Notes: generated from the letters alone by a model not told the origin. A DNA stretch of 64,000 nt from Engraulis encrasicolus (GCF_034702125.1 NC_085861.1:51293795-51357794), one strand, 5' to 3'; counted from the first letter of the stretch, positions 1 through 29,377 are shown. A program made the numbers and translations.

Positions 1-90
1 CATTGTAGGAGAGCATCATCTTTGCAGGTTGAATGAAGCTCGACAAAGTGGTGGGTAGTGAAACACAATGTTGCCTGGTGTCGTCTTCAG

Positions 91-6307
<6,217 letters not shown>

Positions 6308-7240
6308 TGGACTCCCGTCGGTTTGAGAGGGAGGGTATGCAGCGTAGACCAGGGGCTGGACATGTTTGTCACTCAAAGAGCCATTTTGACCATTTCTGAG
6401 AGTAAATGAAACTGTGGGAGCCACAAAACCCTTTTGACAATCAAAACGGACCGCAATCTGAGACTGCTGTCATTTGGAGAAGGGAGACGGCAACCCAAAG
6501 TACTAAAACGTGACTTCACAGAACTGTGTTGAGGTTGTCTTTCCGGAAACAAGATCTTAAGTTTTGTGTATATTTACAGTAAGGGGTTTGACGGCTCATT
6601 TAGAGGGCTCTGGACTTTGTACAGTAACATACAGTAGTTCTAAAAATCTTAGGAAAATGTATTGTCCAGAGAAGCCCAATAATTTCAAGGATGAATGAAT
6701 GAAATTGAGATGATGATGATGATGTTGATTTTAGTGTAAGGAGAACAAGTCTATAATGTCATTATGATCCTATTCATTTCTGACAGACAGACAAGGATGA
6801 GGCTGTCGTAAGAAGGCTTGTTTTCCTCTTGGTGGACACCCTGTAAGTTTATCTCTGGATGCTCTGGACGTCTCAGCTAATGAAGTATAAAGTAAATATT
6901 ATCTTGTGTAAATACTGTGAAAAGAGTGTGGGCTACTTATTTACTTGTGGCTTTCAATTTAAAAGGGTTCTTTCTCTTTTCATTAAGAGATACTGTACTT
7001 ACATGGCAGAGGACATACATATGTATATATAAATAAAGAAATATAATTGTAACATACTGTACAATTAAAAAGTAAGGGTTAACTTATCCATTTATTTGTA
7101 TTGACTGACTATAAGAGAAGGGGCAGAAATGTATATAGGTATTTCTGCCCCCTATCTTTTAGTCAACAGCAATAAATGGATAACAATTCGTTTTTTAATT
7201 TATAGTATATTACAATTATGTATATCACTTCATTTAGTAC
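6308..7240 (+). other. hdac9 3'UTR and proximal downstream sequence
   Basis: This is non-coding sequence after the TGA at 6305-6307. AATAAA occurs at 7032-7037 and again near 7170, so cleavage may fall around 7.05-7.2 kb. Both signals sit in or beside a long imperfect palindrome (7039-7225). The exact transcript end cannot be fixed from sequence alone. Confidence 0.4.
7039..7225. repeat. Long imperfect palindrome (fold-back/MITE-like)
   Basis: The left arm (about 7039-7130) and right arm (about 7141-7225) are imperfect inverse complements. Matching cores are TTATCCATTTAT with its complement in ATAAATGGATAA, and GGGGCAGAAAT with ATTTCTGCCCC. A short AT-rich loop separates them. It could be a MITE or a transcribed hairpin in the hdac9 3'UTR. 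Confidence 0.7.
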
Positions 7241-7256
7241 AGTGGTACTAAACTAG

Positions 7257-7562
7257 GGGTGTTTTCACACCTGGTCCCTTTCAGCCTTCATTGACGTGGT
7301 CTCAGTACGGTTCGCTTATGAGTACTGACAAGTTGCACTTGTGACTTGGTGTAATCAATTAAGGAGAGCTCTAGAGGACACTGTGTGATTGTATGGCACA
7401 CCATAAAAGCCTAACAGGACCAGCAAGAGCAGTCGATTCTTTTTGTAATACACTCACAACAAAAACAGAACTGAGTCTTTTTGCTGTCTGTTCACTTTTT
7501 GGTCCACTTAAAGGGAACTGAGTTTGGTTCACTTAAAGAGGACTACGTGTGAAAATGCCGTA
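7257..7562. mobile_element. MITE-like element with terminal inverted repeats
   Basis: The left end GGTGTTTTCACACCTGGTCC matches the inverted right end GGACTACGTGTGAAAATGCC imperfectly. The interior has repeated GGTCC/GGTTCACTTAAAG words and no coding capacity. I see no clear target duplication. Confidence 0.5.
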
Positions 7563-9470
7563 ATACACTAGTACAGTGGTACAGTGGTACCTGAGCTATT
7601 TGCACATATACAGTAAACACGATTAATCTACATGTGTCTAATAACTTGCATACAATGTAAAATAAAGTGTTACCAGTAGTAGTTATTAACGTGAAAACTA
7701 ATGAGTGTAATATGTAAAAAAAATATGTCTTAAATCTCAGTCTAAGAAAACAAGTTGTAGTTGGTTAAAAAGGTCAAGCCAGTTTCTCCGGGCATGTAAT
7801 TGTACCTCAATCCACCTCTGTTCATGATATTTGTGTCACGTGTACAAAGTACTCAATATGTGTATAGGGCAGGGGTGAAAGTGGGCAGGTGCACACAGGT
7901 GCATAGCACCGGTATAACATTTACAGCAGGTGCGCAGTACCGGTAAGAGAATAGGTTTAATGCTGCCCAAAAGCCACATTTGAAACAAAGTAAGGTCTAC
8001 TATTTGAATAGAAAACACATACAACCTCACTATAACATTTGAGACAAGTGTCCTCATATGAAGAGACACTCGAAATAGTCATGCAGCGATATAGATCTGT
8101 AGTGCACATGTTTATTTTGCTTGTTATTTGTTTGGGGGGGGGGGTGGCTTGTGTCTGTAGCCTATGTCTTCTATGCCTTCTAAATTGCATCACACAGAAA
8201 ATACAGTAGCCTACTCTTTCCTACCCAACTTTTACGGTAACATTTTGTGGGACATCTTCAAATGACACTTCAAATCAAACATTTTCAACCACATTCATTA
8301 CAACATGACCCAAATGACAAAAGAAACATAATGCTGGTGAAAATGTCATAACGTCAAAAATCATATTTGTTTTGTTTGACTGACACCCCCCATTAAAAAA
8401 AAGAATTTCATCAACTATCAGGTCGCTGAAATACAGCGCACATGAGACAAGGCATGTAACTCAACAAAACACCTCACATCCATTGAAAAAAAAATCTTTC
8501 ACACACAAACTGTTATTTTCACACAAATATATTATTTTTCATCATCTTGAGTGACATAGTCTGGGTTTGACATTTTTGTATAGGCCAACATGCCAAAAAT
8601 GGCCACAAAACATAACATACAACTCACACTGTTGATTATACTGTATAGACAAACTGCACTGACAACACATATGCAAACATGCTGATGCATCTATAATATG
8701 GGCATGAATACATTTTCAGATAAAAAAAAAACACAAAATAGTGAAAACTTTGAAAGCTCTGGAAGCAAGTAAAAACTACTTTTTAATACAAAGGAGACAG
8801 CAAGAGCAGGAACAGTATAACATGCATGTAACCACTAAACCACTGCTCATTTCCAAGCAAGCTGCTCATACTGACTTAAGTGATTCTCATTTGATTGTAT
8901 TGGGGCAAGTAGAACTGGGTTAATCTCCTTTCAACTTTTTCAAATGTAAACAATATAACAGTGAATGTTTTTGAAAATAGACATACAGCATTTCGGGAAA
9001 AAAAAACTTCTCATCACCTGAGGGGGTTGGGTCAGGTATTGTAATGTGTGTGTCTGTGCGTACGTGCGTGCGTGCGTGCGTGCGTCTGCCTACTATGACT
9101 GTGTCTCGTATACAGGGGCGCCAAACACACACTGACTGAAACACACACATCGATAGCATTCCAATATGTAGACTTCCGTCCTCCACTTGTGTTTGTGGCC
9201 TCGCATGTTGCTAACGCCCCACCTCCATGGAGAAAACAATGAAGTTTCCCCATTGGCAGCCTAGCCAAAACAATTTTTGGGGGACTGTCATTTACCATCC
9301 CAAATTTCAAATGAGGAAATGACATTAGAATTGTGCTTTTGCAAGATTCTGAATTAATTTTCTGTCGTCAATGACGTCATCATGAGGTCACAAGCAGACA
9401 AGTGAGCAAGGAAGGACTGAAGTCTGCATATTGGAATGCACCCATCATGTAAGGTAGCATATAGCGTTAG
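7563..9470. other. Intergenic between convergent hdac9 and tmem196
   Basis: AT-rich sequence with no credible exon on either strand. It contains a short GTGC/GTGT block (9044-9085). The open frames here are short, and I could assign none of them to a protein family. Confidence 0.5.
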
Positions 9471-9628
9471 CTAATTGGGCCAGATTGACATCTCGGATTG
9501 CTCTTTTTTAACTCGACTAATTCCAATGGCTATCACCAGGGACACAAATACTGCATGGGCCGTGCATCCAGACTTGCTCTTCTCCATCACCTCCACTGAG
9601 TGGTGGAGCAGCAGCTCTCGCTCTACCA
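9471..9628 (-). pseudogene. tmem196: Stranded C-terminal tail of tmem196 beyond the hAT insertion
   Basis: Read on the minus strand from the far side of the hAT element, the frame gives ERELLLHHSVEVMEK. This resembles the TMEM196 segment that normally follows ...EQRRMF, as I recall it from mammals: EREHSLHHSHEMAEKE. It meets the element at the left target-site copy CTCTACCA (9621-9628). The next 13 or so residues align only weakly with the known end of the family, and the frame then runs on to a stop at 9471. I infer that this was the last exon before the transposon split it. Confidence 0.65.
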
Positions 9629-10528
9629 CAAGAGTGTCAAGCTCATTTTGGTTCAGGGGCCACATACAGCCAATTTGATTTCAAGTGGGCCACACCAGTA
9701 ATGTAATTGCTATATATGTGTACAGTCTTGCAAATTTCTGCTTCATGTTGGAATCACATGTTAGTCAATCATCTGAAGGTGGATATCAGTGGATGTATTA
9801 GGAGTATTTCATTCTCAAGGACTGAAAAAGTGAAATCTTGGACACCTGCAGATAGACCTACAGATTTACTTCTTTTTTGACATTCCTAGTTTTTTTTCTC
9901 TTTAAGTGTGGGGTTGAATTAAACCATTTAGAGGGCCGCATGCAGCCCACAGACGTTAACCCTATTCAGACTGGGCTTTTTTGGCATTCCTGGGCCTGGG
10001 GGGGGGGGCTCTTTTGACCCCCCCCTCATAACTCATGAACGGAATACAGTATGACTACGAAACTTGGGGGAGATGATCTACATATGGACATCTATGAATG
10101 ACATCATTTTCGTGTAATTATCTGGTATTATGACGTCATTATGACATCATTATCTTATTATGCCCAAAATCTCGCCATAATGGATTTTCCAACAAATTTA
10201 GGTAATGCACTTAAATTTTAATGATTTTATGCTTCAAACCACTTAAATGCTCACAAAGTTGTCTGATGCTAATGGAAATAACAAAAAAATATGAAAATAT
10301 ATGGCGTCATAGATATGGTAAAGTGATTTTTGGTCAGACATACCTGTCAGAAAACCGTTGCCATGGCAACAGCAAAAATGATAAACCTAATCTTTCGGTA
10401 CCTAACTGTAGCCAACTAAATGTTAGGAAAAGTCACAAAGTTTCGTAGTCATAACTTAAGTCGTTAAGGAATTATACGACATCAAAGTTGGTGCGGGCAC
10501 TTTTAGCCCCCCCCCAGTCTGGATAGGG

Positions 10529-10546
<18 letters not shown>
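9629..10546. mobile_element. Non-autonomous hAT element inserted in tmem196 last exon
   Basis: The left end CAAGAGTGTCAAGCTC and right end (inverted) CAGGGCTGTCAAC match the ends of the intact hAT element at 63155-63940 (CAGGGGTGTCAAACTC). The internal words CATTTTGGTTCAGGGGCC and GAGGGCCGCATGCAGCCCA are also shared. Flanking 8-mers CTCTACCA (9621-9628) and CTCTATGA (10547-10554) are a degraded target duplication (6 of 8 match). No transposase is present. The element carries a second transposon inside it. Confidence 0.82.
9960..10528. mobile_element. piggyBac-like MITE nested in the hAT element
   Basis: Terminal repeats CCCTATTCAGACTGGG (9960-9975) and, inverted, CCCTATCCAGACTGGG match at 15 of 16 positions. 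The flanks are TTAA (9956-9959) and TTAT (10529-10532), fitting a TTAA target with one change. Ends starting with CCCT and a TTAA target are typical of piggyBac. An inner inverted repeat (TATGACTACGAAACTT near 10050 and its complement near 10440) makes it fold-back. No coding sequence is present. Confidence 0.75.
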
Positions 10547-14235
<3,689 letters not shown>

Positions 14236-14789
14236 TCTTTCACGACCGTCATTCCTTCTTCTGGAATTGCTACCAAGAACTTCCCATCCTCATGTTTTCT
14301 TTGATGGCATGTAAATCTCCAATAATTCCACTGAACTGTCGTGCGCCTTGACGATACCAAACTATTCCAAACGATGTTCGGAATGACATGGGTTGTTATA
14401 CAACAACATTGACATGCGGCAAAACGTTTAGGATTTAATATATAAAGTTAATAAGCTAAGGACCAATGAAGCCATGCGCGTGCAATTGACCAAGTGGAGG
14501 AGGCTATTTCCCATGCCCATACGCAGTCAACTGTAGAGTTCTTTAAGATAGGACTCGGTGGGTCACGTGTCTTCTCTGACCCCTTCTGCCTCCAGGATAA
14601 AAGATGCCTCATAGGATAGCCTACTGATGCACATACTTCCCCCTTACAAGTATTTTTAAACTTGGGAAAGTTCCTGTCTTCTTGAATTATGTTCTCCTTT
14701 ATTGTGCCACTACCCCCCCCCCCCCCCCCCCACCACCCACCCACCCCTCTGTACAAGTGCATTAATGAAATCCACTATGTTTTTGAAAG

Positions 14790-15091
14790 CGAAAAAGTGA
14801 AAGCTCCTTGGGAAACTCCAACTCCCATTGTCATTGTGACACAGCACTCCACAGCACACAAGTTAACTCTGCACATTTATGCATCACCCGTGCAAGGGGG
14901 CAGCCCTCAATGGCACCCCAAGGGAGCAGTGCGGCGGGACGGTACCATGCTCAGGGTACCTCAGTCATGGAGGAGGATGGGGGAGAGCACTGGTTGATTA
15001 CTACCCCCACCAACCTGGCGGGTTGGGAGTCGAACCAGCAACCTTTGGGCTACAAGTCTGACGCCCTAACCACTTACCCATGACTGCCCAC
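14790..15091 (-). mobile_element. tRNA-derived SINE, near full length
   Basis: On the minus strand it starts with a tRNA-like head (GGGTAAGTGGTTAGGGCGTC, then a B box GGTTCGACTCC). It continues through a body with CTGAGGTACCCTGAGCATGG and CACTGCTCCCTTGGGGTGCC. It is the same broad family as the copies at 23165-23410 and 62735-62880. Confidence 0.75.
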
Positions 15092-15104
15092 ACGCACTTT
15101 ATGC

Positions 15105-15290
15105 AAGAACTATGGTTACCATGGTTGTTAGCCCATTGTTTATTTCCCAATTATACATGATGCCTATAGTGTACCATGGCACTACCATGGTTGTACCATG
15201 GTTTAACCATGACATGTCATGCAACTCTGGATTAGTCATGGTTATTCAGCCATGCTAAAACCATGGCAGACTAATGGTTAAGAGGTTTGA
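15105..15290. repeat. ACCATGGTT-rich palindromic patch
   Basis: The 8-9 bp self-complementary word ACCATGGT, with variants (TACCATGG, AACCATGG, GTCATGGTT), recurs roughly every 10-25 bp. The same pattern recurs at 62540-62990. It is probably a decayed MITE family. Confidence 0.5.
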
Positions 15291-18200
15291 TTGGCAGATT
15301 GAACCTCTATGAAAAATGGAGGTGTAAGTCAAAAGCACTGCAATCTTGCTTATCATGGTTAATGTTGTCACCTCTTACGGTTTTATCTGATTGTCCCAGT
15401 ATTTTTACTGGTCTGTCCCGGGGGGAAATTATATACACTGAATGAAGGGTGCCATTGCTTACAAGCAACAAGATCGAGTGAGTTGTTATAATGTTCCTTT
15501 TTTGTCAACAGGGGAGCCAACGTAATCCTGATCAATGACAGAAATGCATCACACCCCACATAGCTAAAGGAGGACTTCCCTGATAATAAATTCACTACAA
15601 AAAAAAACCTACTGAGGTGATAAACCGTCAACAGAACACAATAGAATGTTAAAATTGTATTCCTCTATTTATAATCAATACTGCTGCGGCACACTATGTG
15701 ATGTGTGTGTGCGCTTGCAGGCTTGGCCCCTCACTGCAATCCATTGACTGTTCAGTGAACGGACACTCTTCTGCCATGCCATGACCTGGATTCAGTGAAA
15801 GGCTCTCACAACAGAAGTAGTCATGTCCTATTAATCAAATTGGCCTCAGTGCCTCCAAACAGGCCCTGCATCACAAAGTAACGCTGTGCAAGTGGTGTTC
15901 TGCCCCTCTAGTGCTTTCTCCCTCAGCTATTTCATCATGGGAAATTTGAATGTGCCATTTTGAATGGCTAAATGGGTTGCTTCAAGTGTGGTGGTGAGTG
16001 TCATATATCTTTCAGCTATATGAACCACACAGTTGATACAGTGACACTGTACCTAACTATGAACATGGCATGGGTTATAGTTCAAAGGCAGAGGAATGAC
16101 CATCAGAGGATTTGAGGAATTTGTGATGAAAACATACTACTTGACCTAGGCAGAAAAAATCCACCCAGCAGGTAAACGGCCAATTACATTGCGATGAATT
16201 CCATATAACCTGCCAAATTATGTTGATATAACAATTAAGATTCCTCTTACTGCATCCGGCTCATACTGTAAATAGGCATCAAACAAATATAGATTTTCGT
16301 TTTTTAAAAAGTATTTTTTTTATTGTACTGGCTCAGAATTACCATCAATAATCAATCATTTTGTTGCAGAATTGCCCATACGTTGGGGCCCACAACGAAC
16401 TGTAGCTTAGGGGTCCATGGCCATCTTGATCTGGCCCTGGGGATGGGGGTATAGGTTGTTAAATGATCCAGGCCAGGGGTGCATTTCACGAAACTGTAGT
16501 GGCCCGCTACGTTACTTACTTTGTTGTTTGCAATGCAATTTCCCATTGACAGCTACCCAAGTTGCTAACTGGTTAACAACTACGCTTTCCATAAACACAC
16601 CCCAGATTTGAACTGGGATACCCATGGGCAACTTGTCCATATGGTACTGAAGCGGTCATACATTAAGCACATTGCGCTCCAGTACCCCCTGACCTATAAT
16701 TGCTCGGCCTGGCCAACCTCACAGACCAAGCTGTCATAACTTCAACATTTTCAAAGGGCAGTCTTAACCCACGCCTGTGCATCAAATGCCTCTGTATGTT
16801 ACTGATGGAGGCTACAATCACTCACATGGTTGTTTCCTCAGAGCCAGGTACTTTGTTCTGACTTTGCTACCAGTGGGGCCAAGGACATGGCTAGTGCATC
16901 ATTCCCACGTGAGAGGGTAGCCCAGGTAGCCCACCCACGACTGGGGAAGGGCTGGCTGCTGAGAGGCAGGGGAGGGCTGAACTGTTGGTGGCATCAGGCA
17001 TCAGCCTGAGGAGCTCCAATTCTGAACAGCATCTTTACCAAACCCAAGTCAACCAGATTCTGGAATTGTCTATGTTTTATAGACATGCCCATTCCAATGG
17101 TGATTTGAAACTGCAATATCCAGCTGGGCCAGATTGACTTGGTCACACAAACTTCATAACGTATCACAGGAAGTATTTGTTGGGCCCAGGCTAAACTTTT
17201 CTGAAAATTAACAATCTTATAAATCCAGTAAGTATTTATATGCAACATTATGATCAGTAAAATAAACAGTCATCCAGACAGAGAAACTCAAGTCCAAAGT
17301 ACATAATCTTCTCTAGCATCAGAATAATTTCTCTAACTGACTTCTCTAATAGCAAGTTGAAAGGAATGAATTTACTCCCACAAAACAGATAAGGATTAGT
17401 AGAGTACATAGTATAATAACGATTTCACTCGCTATTAACTCATGAAGTGTTTCAGTAAAACTGTGTCAGCTTAATACAAAATATATATACATCCAAGTTA
17501 GCTGTTTTGCTTATGTTTGTAGAGAATGTTGAAGTGATGACCTCTAAGCAGAATATTACAGCAGTTTTCCAATTGCAGTTGGTCAGGTATTAATGCTGTT
17601 GTAACCACTGCCCCTGGCTTAAGCTAATCTTTTCTGAAATTTGATTTTTGTGTAATGCTGGTGACAGACAAATAAACAGGCAAACAGACAGAGAAACAAA
17701 CAACTTGAAAACAACACCACTAGTCACTTTGAAAACGTCAATTTTCGTCTAATTCACTTAGGAGGACATAAGAAATCACTGTTCTAATAAACAAATGTTT
17801 ACCTCGGCGACTATAATGTTTAGTAGTACATACTTGTTGTAATAATGGCCTCAGTGTTTCACTTACACTGTCTATACCATTTTGATGTACAGTACATACC
17901 CTACTATACAATTCCAAGTTAGCCATTTTGCATGTGTTTTCATTGAGAGAGTGCTGAGGTGATGAAGCATTTTATTAACATCGTTTTCATAATTGTGTTG
18001 ATGTGGCTGTAATAAATGGGTCAAGAGGTAGGCCTATTCCTTCTCTTGTGATCATTGGCACTGGAACCAGACTCCCACAACCACAGAAAGTACTAAGCAG
18101 CTTTACGTTGGATTTTGATTTATTGTCCACCCTCACCTGAGTTAGATTTGGCATTTCTGGCTGGATATAACACAGTACCTGCACAGCACACCAAGTACCA

Positions 18201-19399
18201 GCAGGGACAGATTACTGCATGGGCCTACTGGGCCCAGGGCCAGGAGCCAAGGAGCCAAGGAGCCAAGGGGGGGCCAGAGGGCCAAGTCCCCACACTACAA
18301 AAAAAAAACCCTACTTCATTATTGGTGTACAGTTTGTGTTCTCATATTGTGTTAAAATTGCAATTTTTAAATAATGTATTTTCATATTGGCCCGGGGGAC
18401 AAATGCCCAAACCCTAATCGACAAGCGCACTAACATCTTTGCTGAACCCCCAAATCTTTTGGAACCTGGCGATGCCAGGGGGGGGGGGTGTTCTTGTTGT
18501 CTGGCCCAGTTGCCCAAGGAATCATAATCCGTCCCCGAGTATCAGGTAACATGGTGTCCAAATGGTGCAATTAACTTTTACATTCTAAAAGATATATTAA
18601 CAAACTTGAGTCAAGCAAAGCAGATTCGCTCTCCCAGAAAGTAGCCTATAGTGGAACCTAGACACATGTCCACATCAAACTTTGACTGTCACTATATCTC
18701 TCTTTTAAAAAAAAGTAACAACAGGGTTAACTGAGGCCAACAGACAACAGGGCCAACAAATAATGCCAAAGCTTATCAGCAAGCTAGGCTTGAGCAAACA
18801 TGACCAAGATGATTTCTCAAGAAGTCTAGGCCTACAAAGTGCACAGGACAACACTCATGCTGCATACTTAAAAGCTTAAGAGCTGTGAAAAGTACATCAG
18901 TGTTCAAGAGAATATTGTAGTGAGCGGTCATCTGTTTGGAAGGTGCAGGATTTAGTGCAGACTTCTAAACAAAAAGGAGAAAGTCTGCACACTTCTGGTC
19001 TTGCGTACAGTAGCTTTACTGGGACTGCAAGCTCTTGGTCTGTTAGAATTTCGTCAGGCAGAGGCATGAAGTGGGCAGATTTTTTGTTTAGAGAGAGCAT
19101 TGTAAAACAATGGTAGTGGGAGGCCTAGAACCTAGGACCTAGAAATGTGGCATTTCTTCTTATTTTACATTTCTTGAACGGTTACATTTGTCTTCATATC
19201 AAATGTCACAGAAAAGTGGATTGAGACTTCAATTAATGAAATTATTGGAATATGTGTAAATCTGCTCTAGTAAGATGGCTAAGATGGCATTTCATCTTTG
19301 AACATGGAACATCTGTGGTGGAAGACCAAATGAATGGAATTATCCTCATGCACACTTTAACCGACACAAACAGCCGTGGTGTAAAATAGTGGAGAATAT

Positions 19400-20051
19400 A
19401 TTTATTTTTGTACATAAAGTGAAAAACTATATGTTGGCATTACATACTTACAACGTTGAATAAATGAATTGTCAATACAATGACAGTAACAGCATCTCAA
19501 AGCAAGTCGTAAGTGCACTGTAGTGTACCCAAGTGTTACTTTGCATTACATAACAACAATGTAACATTTTCTGGAAATGCAGAAGTGAATGTAATTGAAT
19601 GGATTTGTGACACAAAGAGTTAAGATGATGAGATAACTACACAATGAAAAAACAAAGTGCCTTGAAAATTGACACAACGATACTGGCCGTATATATACAT
19701 ACATACATCTACAAAAAAACAGCACACTTAAGATAATGGACATTTTTCTTAGCTTCACTATACTTTATCATTCTTTTAAAAAATCATACATGGTAAAATC
19801 ACACAAGGTAAAATTAGGAATATAACGCAGTGTTCAGCCAAATCAGGGCATCAGTACATTTGACGCGTGATCATGTATTTTGCAGTTTTTCAGGTGTCAC
19901 GAGAATCTCTTGACCAGATTTCACATTATGACATAGGACGCTGGTGGAGCGAGAAAAAAAAGAAAAGATCTGCAATTTAGAGTAACAGGTCACTCCCAAG
20001 TACCCAGATAGTACTTCGAGCTGGTCATCTTCCCTCCATCCGTCACAGCAG
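19400..20051 (-). other. Probable macc1 3'UTR
   Basis: Sequence downstream of the macc1 stop on the minus strand. AATAAA in this orientation (TTTATT at about 19401 on plus) could end the transcript. No coding signal is seen. Confidence 0.35.
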
Positions 20052-26336
<6,285 letters not shown>

Positions 26337-26678
26337 ACCTGTAATTGGAGGATAATTAACAGTTTGTCACTCTGTATTCAAGCACAAAGCTTAGTAGGTG
26401 TTGCAGTGTTGAGTCAACACTATTCTGAGGGTCCTATTCCATGTAGTGTTAAATTAAACACTTGACAGTTGAATTATGACTGTGGAAATGACACCATAAA
26501 ACCAAGCTGGTTAATTCCACACTTAGGGAGTTGAACACTTTTGGAGGGTTGATAGATACATAGGTGCACTGGTGCAGTAGGCCTGTAATATTTTCAACAG
26601 TTTATTTTCAGAATTTATGCAGCTCATTCGCAAATGTAACCTTCTTCACTAATAGCCTAGCATACACAATCAAATTCT

Positions 26679-26866
26679 TTTCTTTTTTTAAAAGATTTGT
26701 TGTCTTTTTCAACTTTATTTGATGGGACAGTGTGAGAGGTGGACAGGAAACGAATTGGGAGAGAGACGGGAAGGGGTCGGCAAAGGACCCAGGCCGGGAA
26801 TCGAACCCGGGTCAGCCGCATGGCAGGCGAGTACCCTATCGGTTGGCCACAGCAGGGCCAATCACC
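26679..26866 (-). mobile_element. tRNA-derived SINE with target duplications
   Basis: On the minus strand: head GGCCAACCGATAGGGTACTC, B box GGTTCGATTCC, then a body like the SINE at 4563-4758 ending in AAATAAAG plus a T/A-rich tail. Target duplication ATCAAATTCT at 26669-26678 and 26867-26876. It has landed in an older dispersed repeat (about 26867-27135), part of which recurs at 56265-56350. Confidence 0.8.
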
Positions 26867-27135
26867 ATCAAATTCTAAATATTCATCATGACTGGGAAAA
26901 TTACATTTTTCATACATGAAAAGGTGGCTTTTCTCCATGTCCACTATTTTCAATTAACAGCAATAGACATTTTAGCTGCAAAACATGCGGTACTTTGGTC
27001 ATATTAATAAATATTAGTTTATTACTTAAATATTCATGAAAAGATCAAATTTGGCAATAGGCAGCACAGTCGCAATGACAAACATAGCTGCAATATCTAC
27101 TCTGGCCACAATCCTACATGGTGTACCTTTAAAAT
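26867..27135. repeat. Dispersed MITE-like repeat
   Basis: Words such as ATGACTGGGAAAATT, TTTTCATACATGAAAAG and CTTTTCTCCATGTCC recur at 56265-56350. The 3' part (GGCAATAGGCAGCACAGT; CCTACATGGTGTACCTTTAA) is familiar from other teleost repeats. Confidence 0.55.
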
Positions 27136-27344
27136 TATATCAAATGGGAGTGTGAATGCTGCTCAGAACAGTCTTGACTTAACAGTGCAAAATGTACTGT
27201 GGACACACACTTTGTGTTGTTTGTAGTGAAGGATAGCACTGAATTCAAGGGCCTTCAATCCAGAATGACATGTCAAATCATACGGTTCCAACTAATGTGG
27301 TCAAGAGAGGCCATAACAACACCAGAGTTGTGCTAATGCTGACC

Positions 27345-27480
27345 AAAGTAAAAGTCAAAGTGTGCTTTATTGGCAAAGGTATAGTATGCAATAGATGATT
27401 GAAATTGACACACACACACACAGAGACACACACACAGAGACACACACACAGACACACACACACACACACACAGACACACA

Positions 27481-27579
<99 letters not shown>

Positions 27580-27605
27580 CTATTATTGTCCATTACCTCT
27601 TGAAT
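27345..27605. repeat. (CA)n microsatellite flanked by repeat sequence
   Basis: AAAGTCAAAGTGTGCTTTATTG on the left resembles an inverted LINE tail. About 167 bp of CA/GA-interrupted CA (27410-27576) follows. The right flank (TATTGTCCATTACCTCTTGA) also flanks the GT tract at 49311-49475. Confidence 0.75.
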
Positions 27606-29377
27606 AGGCTATGTATAAAAACCTTCACACGCACAGCTCTTAAAAGTCCCCTAAAGATCCTTCAGTTTTCTGTGTCAGAACCCCAAAACAAACTAAACAC
27701 AGGTTACTGAAAATGGCATTATCACTAATGGCAGGCGGTGTTGTGTTAATGGTGATGTTGAGAATGTGTGGAGCATAGTATTTACCATTACAGCTTTTGA
27801 CAAAAGGATGCCCACCACGGTCTACTTCACAGATGCAGGATAGCCTATGTCTAAATAAGACTCGACAATAAGGCTATTCAACATTGTGGTGCAATTGTGG
27901 GGTATATTGATGAGAGAAACAGAGAGCTTCATAGGCTACAATATATGTTCGAATTGCTCACATCATCTGATTTCCACAATGGCCTGTTAGGCCATCCAAC
28001 TGAATTTTGGGTAGGCTGGCTAGGCCATCAAGAAAGTTAAAGCCACTGTTGTGCGCGCGCGGCACAGGTTGGCACACTTTTACTCCACCACCTCGGTCAA
28101 CATGAATCAGATTAGCAAATCATTTCTGTTGTTCCAGACAGTACGATCAGGTGCCAATTTTGGTAGCCTACTCTGGCACCACAACAGCGGTGAATTTAGG
28201 ACAACGCACAATATATTGACAAAGAAAACGCAAAATAGCCTACTGTGGTTACTGAAAGGATACGGATAGGCTACCGCTGCCTAAGTACAGAGCAGAAAAC
28301 AGATAACTGTATTTTGTAGGCTATGTTCTTCTTAAAAACCTGTGCTTGTCGCAAAAAAGAGTTTGATTTAACCTGGAGGCATAGCCAAAATGGTCTAGCT
28401 CTACTACTTAACTGCCGAAACGTCAAACACGCCACCGCAACACTGACATGAGTGCGTGGACCATGGCTGACAAAATGAGTAGGTACACACACACACACAC
28501 ACACACACTCCCAGACCACACCAAAACAGGTTAGTCTTGTCTGGCTTTCAACAAGTCCCTACAAAAAGCTACCCCTCTGAATAGGCTATTACATCGATGG
28601 GTGTCGAGTCAGCCAAGCCTATTCAAATCACCTTTCTTTAACACGCAACAAACTATCGAGTGGAGCAAAACACCTGTTCACGCGAAGGCGCAACCTGGCC
28701 AAGGGACGCTGGTTTTATTGCAAGAACACCTTTGAATTTGCCTACATCTTTAGAATGGTTTCAAATCATTTCCCATTTAGACAAGTCGGCTATAGTATTA
28801 TAAACACAGACACATGGGAAAAGTCTGAGAAAATTCAGAACCCCGATATGCCTTGGCATATGTTCAGTAGACTACCATTCATAAAGATTTCATATAGGCT
28901 ACTTCGTGGTGACTTACCTATGGCGACAATAGGAGATGTTTTTCACTTGTTAAATATATCCGACATAACTCCAGACACAAGGCGCGACTATTCGTTATGG
29001 TGAGGGAGTGCCAACTACAGCAGAAATGAACTGCCTTCATTTGCATATCAGCCAATGGGTTGTGGGTCTGGTAGTTCTACTGGGCATGGCTGACCATTTT
29101 TTTACTCGTAACTTCCTGCTTCAATGAAACTTCAATACCCATGACCCCGTCGCCCACTCAGCGTCGCACCACCTGAAACTTCAGGGGGCAGGTAGTTTCG
29201 GTGAGTAAGTGTGGTTTATGAATCAGTGTCGTTTTTGTCACCTTTACAATGCCTTAAAAAGTTGTGAAAGTTCTGCTGTGAAAGCCCTTTACGAGTTAGA
29301 CTATATGAGTTTATGAGTCATGACCCACACATGCATTGAAACATTCAGTAGCCTAGTAACCTGTCCATTGGCACTAC

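Larger units (their letters stand above)
14236..20051. other. Intergenic, tmem196 upstream and macc1 downstream
   Basis: It contains a SINE (14790-15091), an ACCATGGTT-rich patch (15105-15290), a poly-C run (14711-14731), diverged direct repeats near 17480-17540 and 17900-17965, and probable macc1 3'UTR from about 19400. A TATA-like TTTATATATT with an inverted CCAAT lies near 14430-14470 on the minus strand, a weak candidate for the tmem196 promoter. I see no exon. Confidence 0.5.

Noticed and set aside
6308..9470. Search for deacetylase-domain exons of hdac9 downstream of the stop
   Set aside because: No frame shows the zinc-binding or active-site motifs of class IIa enzymes before tmem196. 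Exons beyond the neighbouring genes cannot be excluded but would be unusual.
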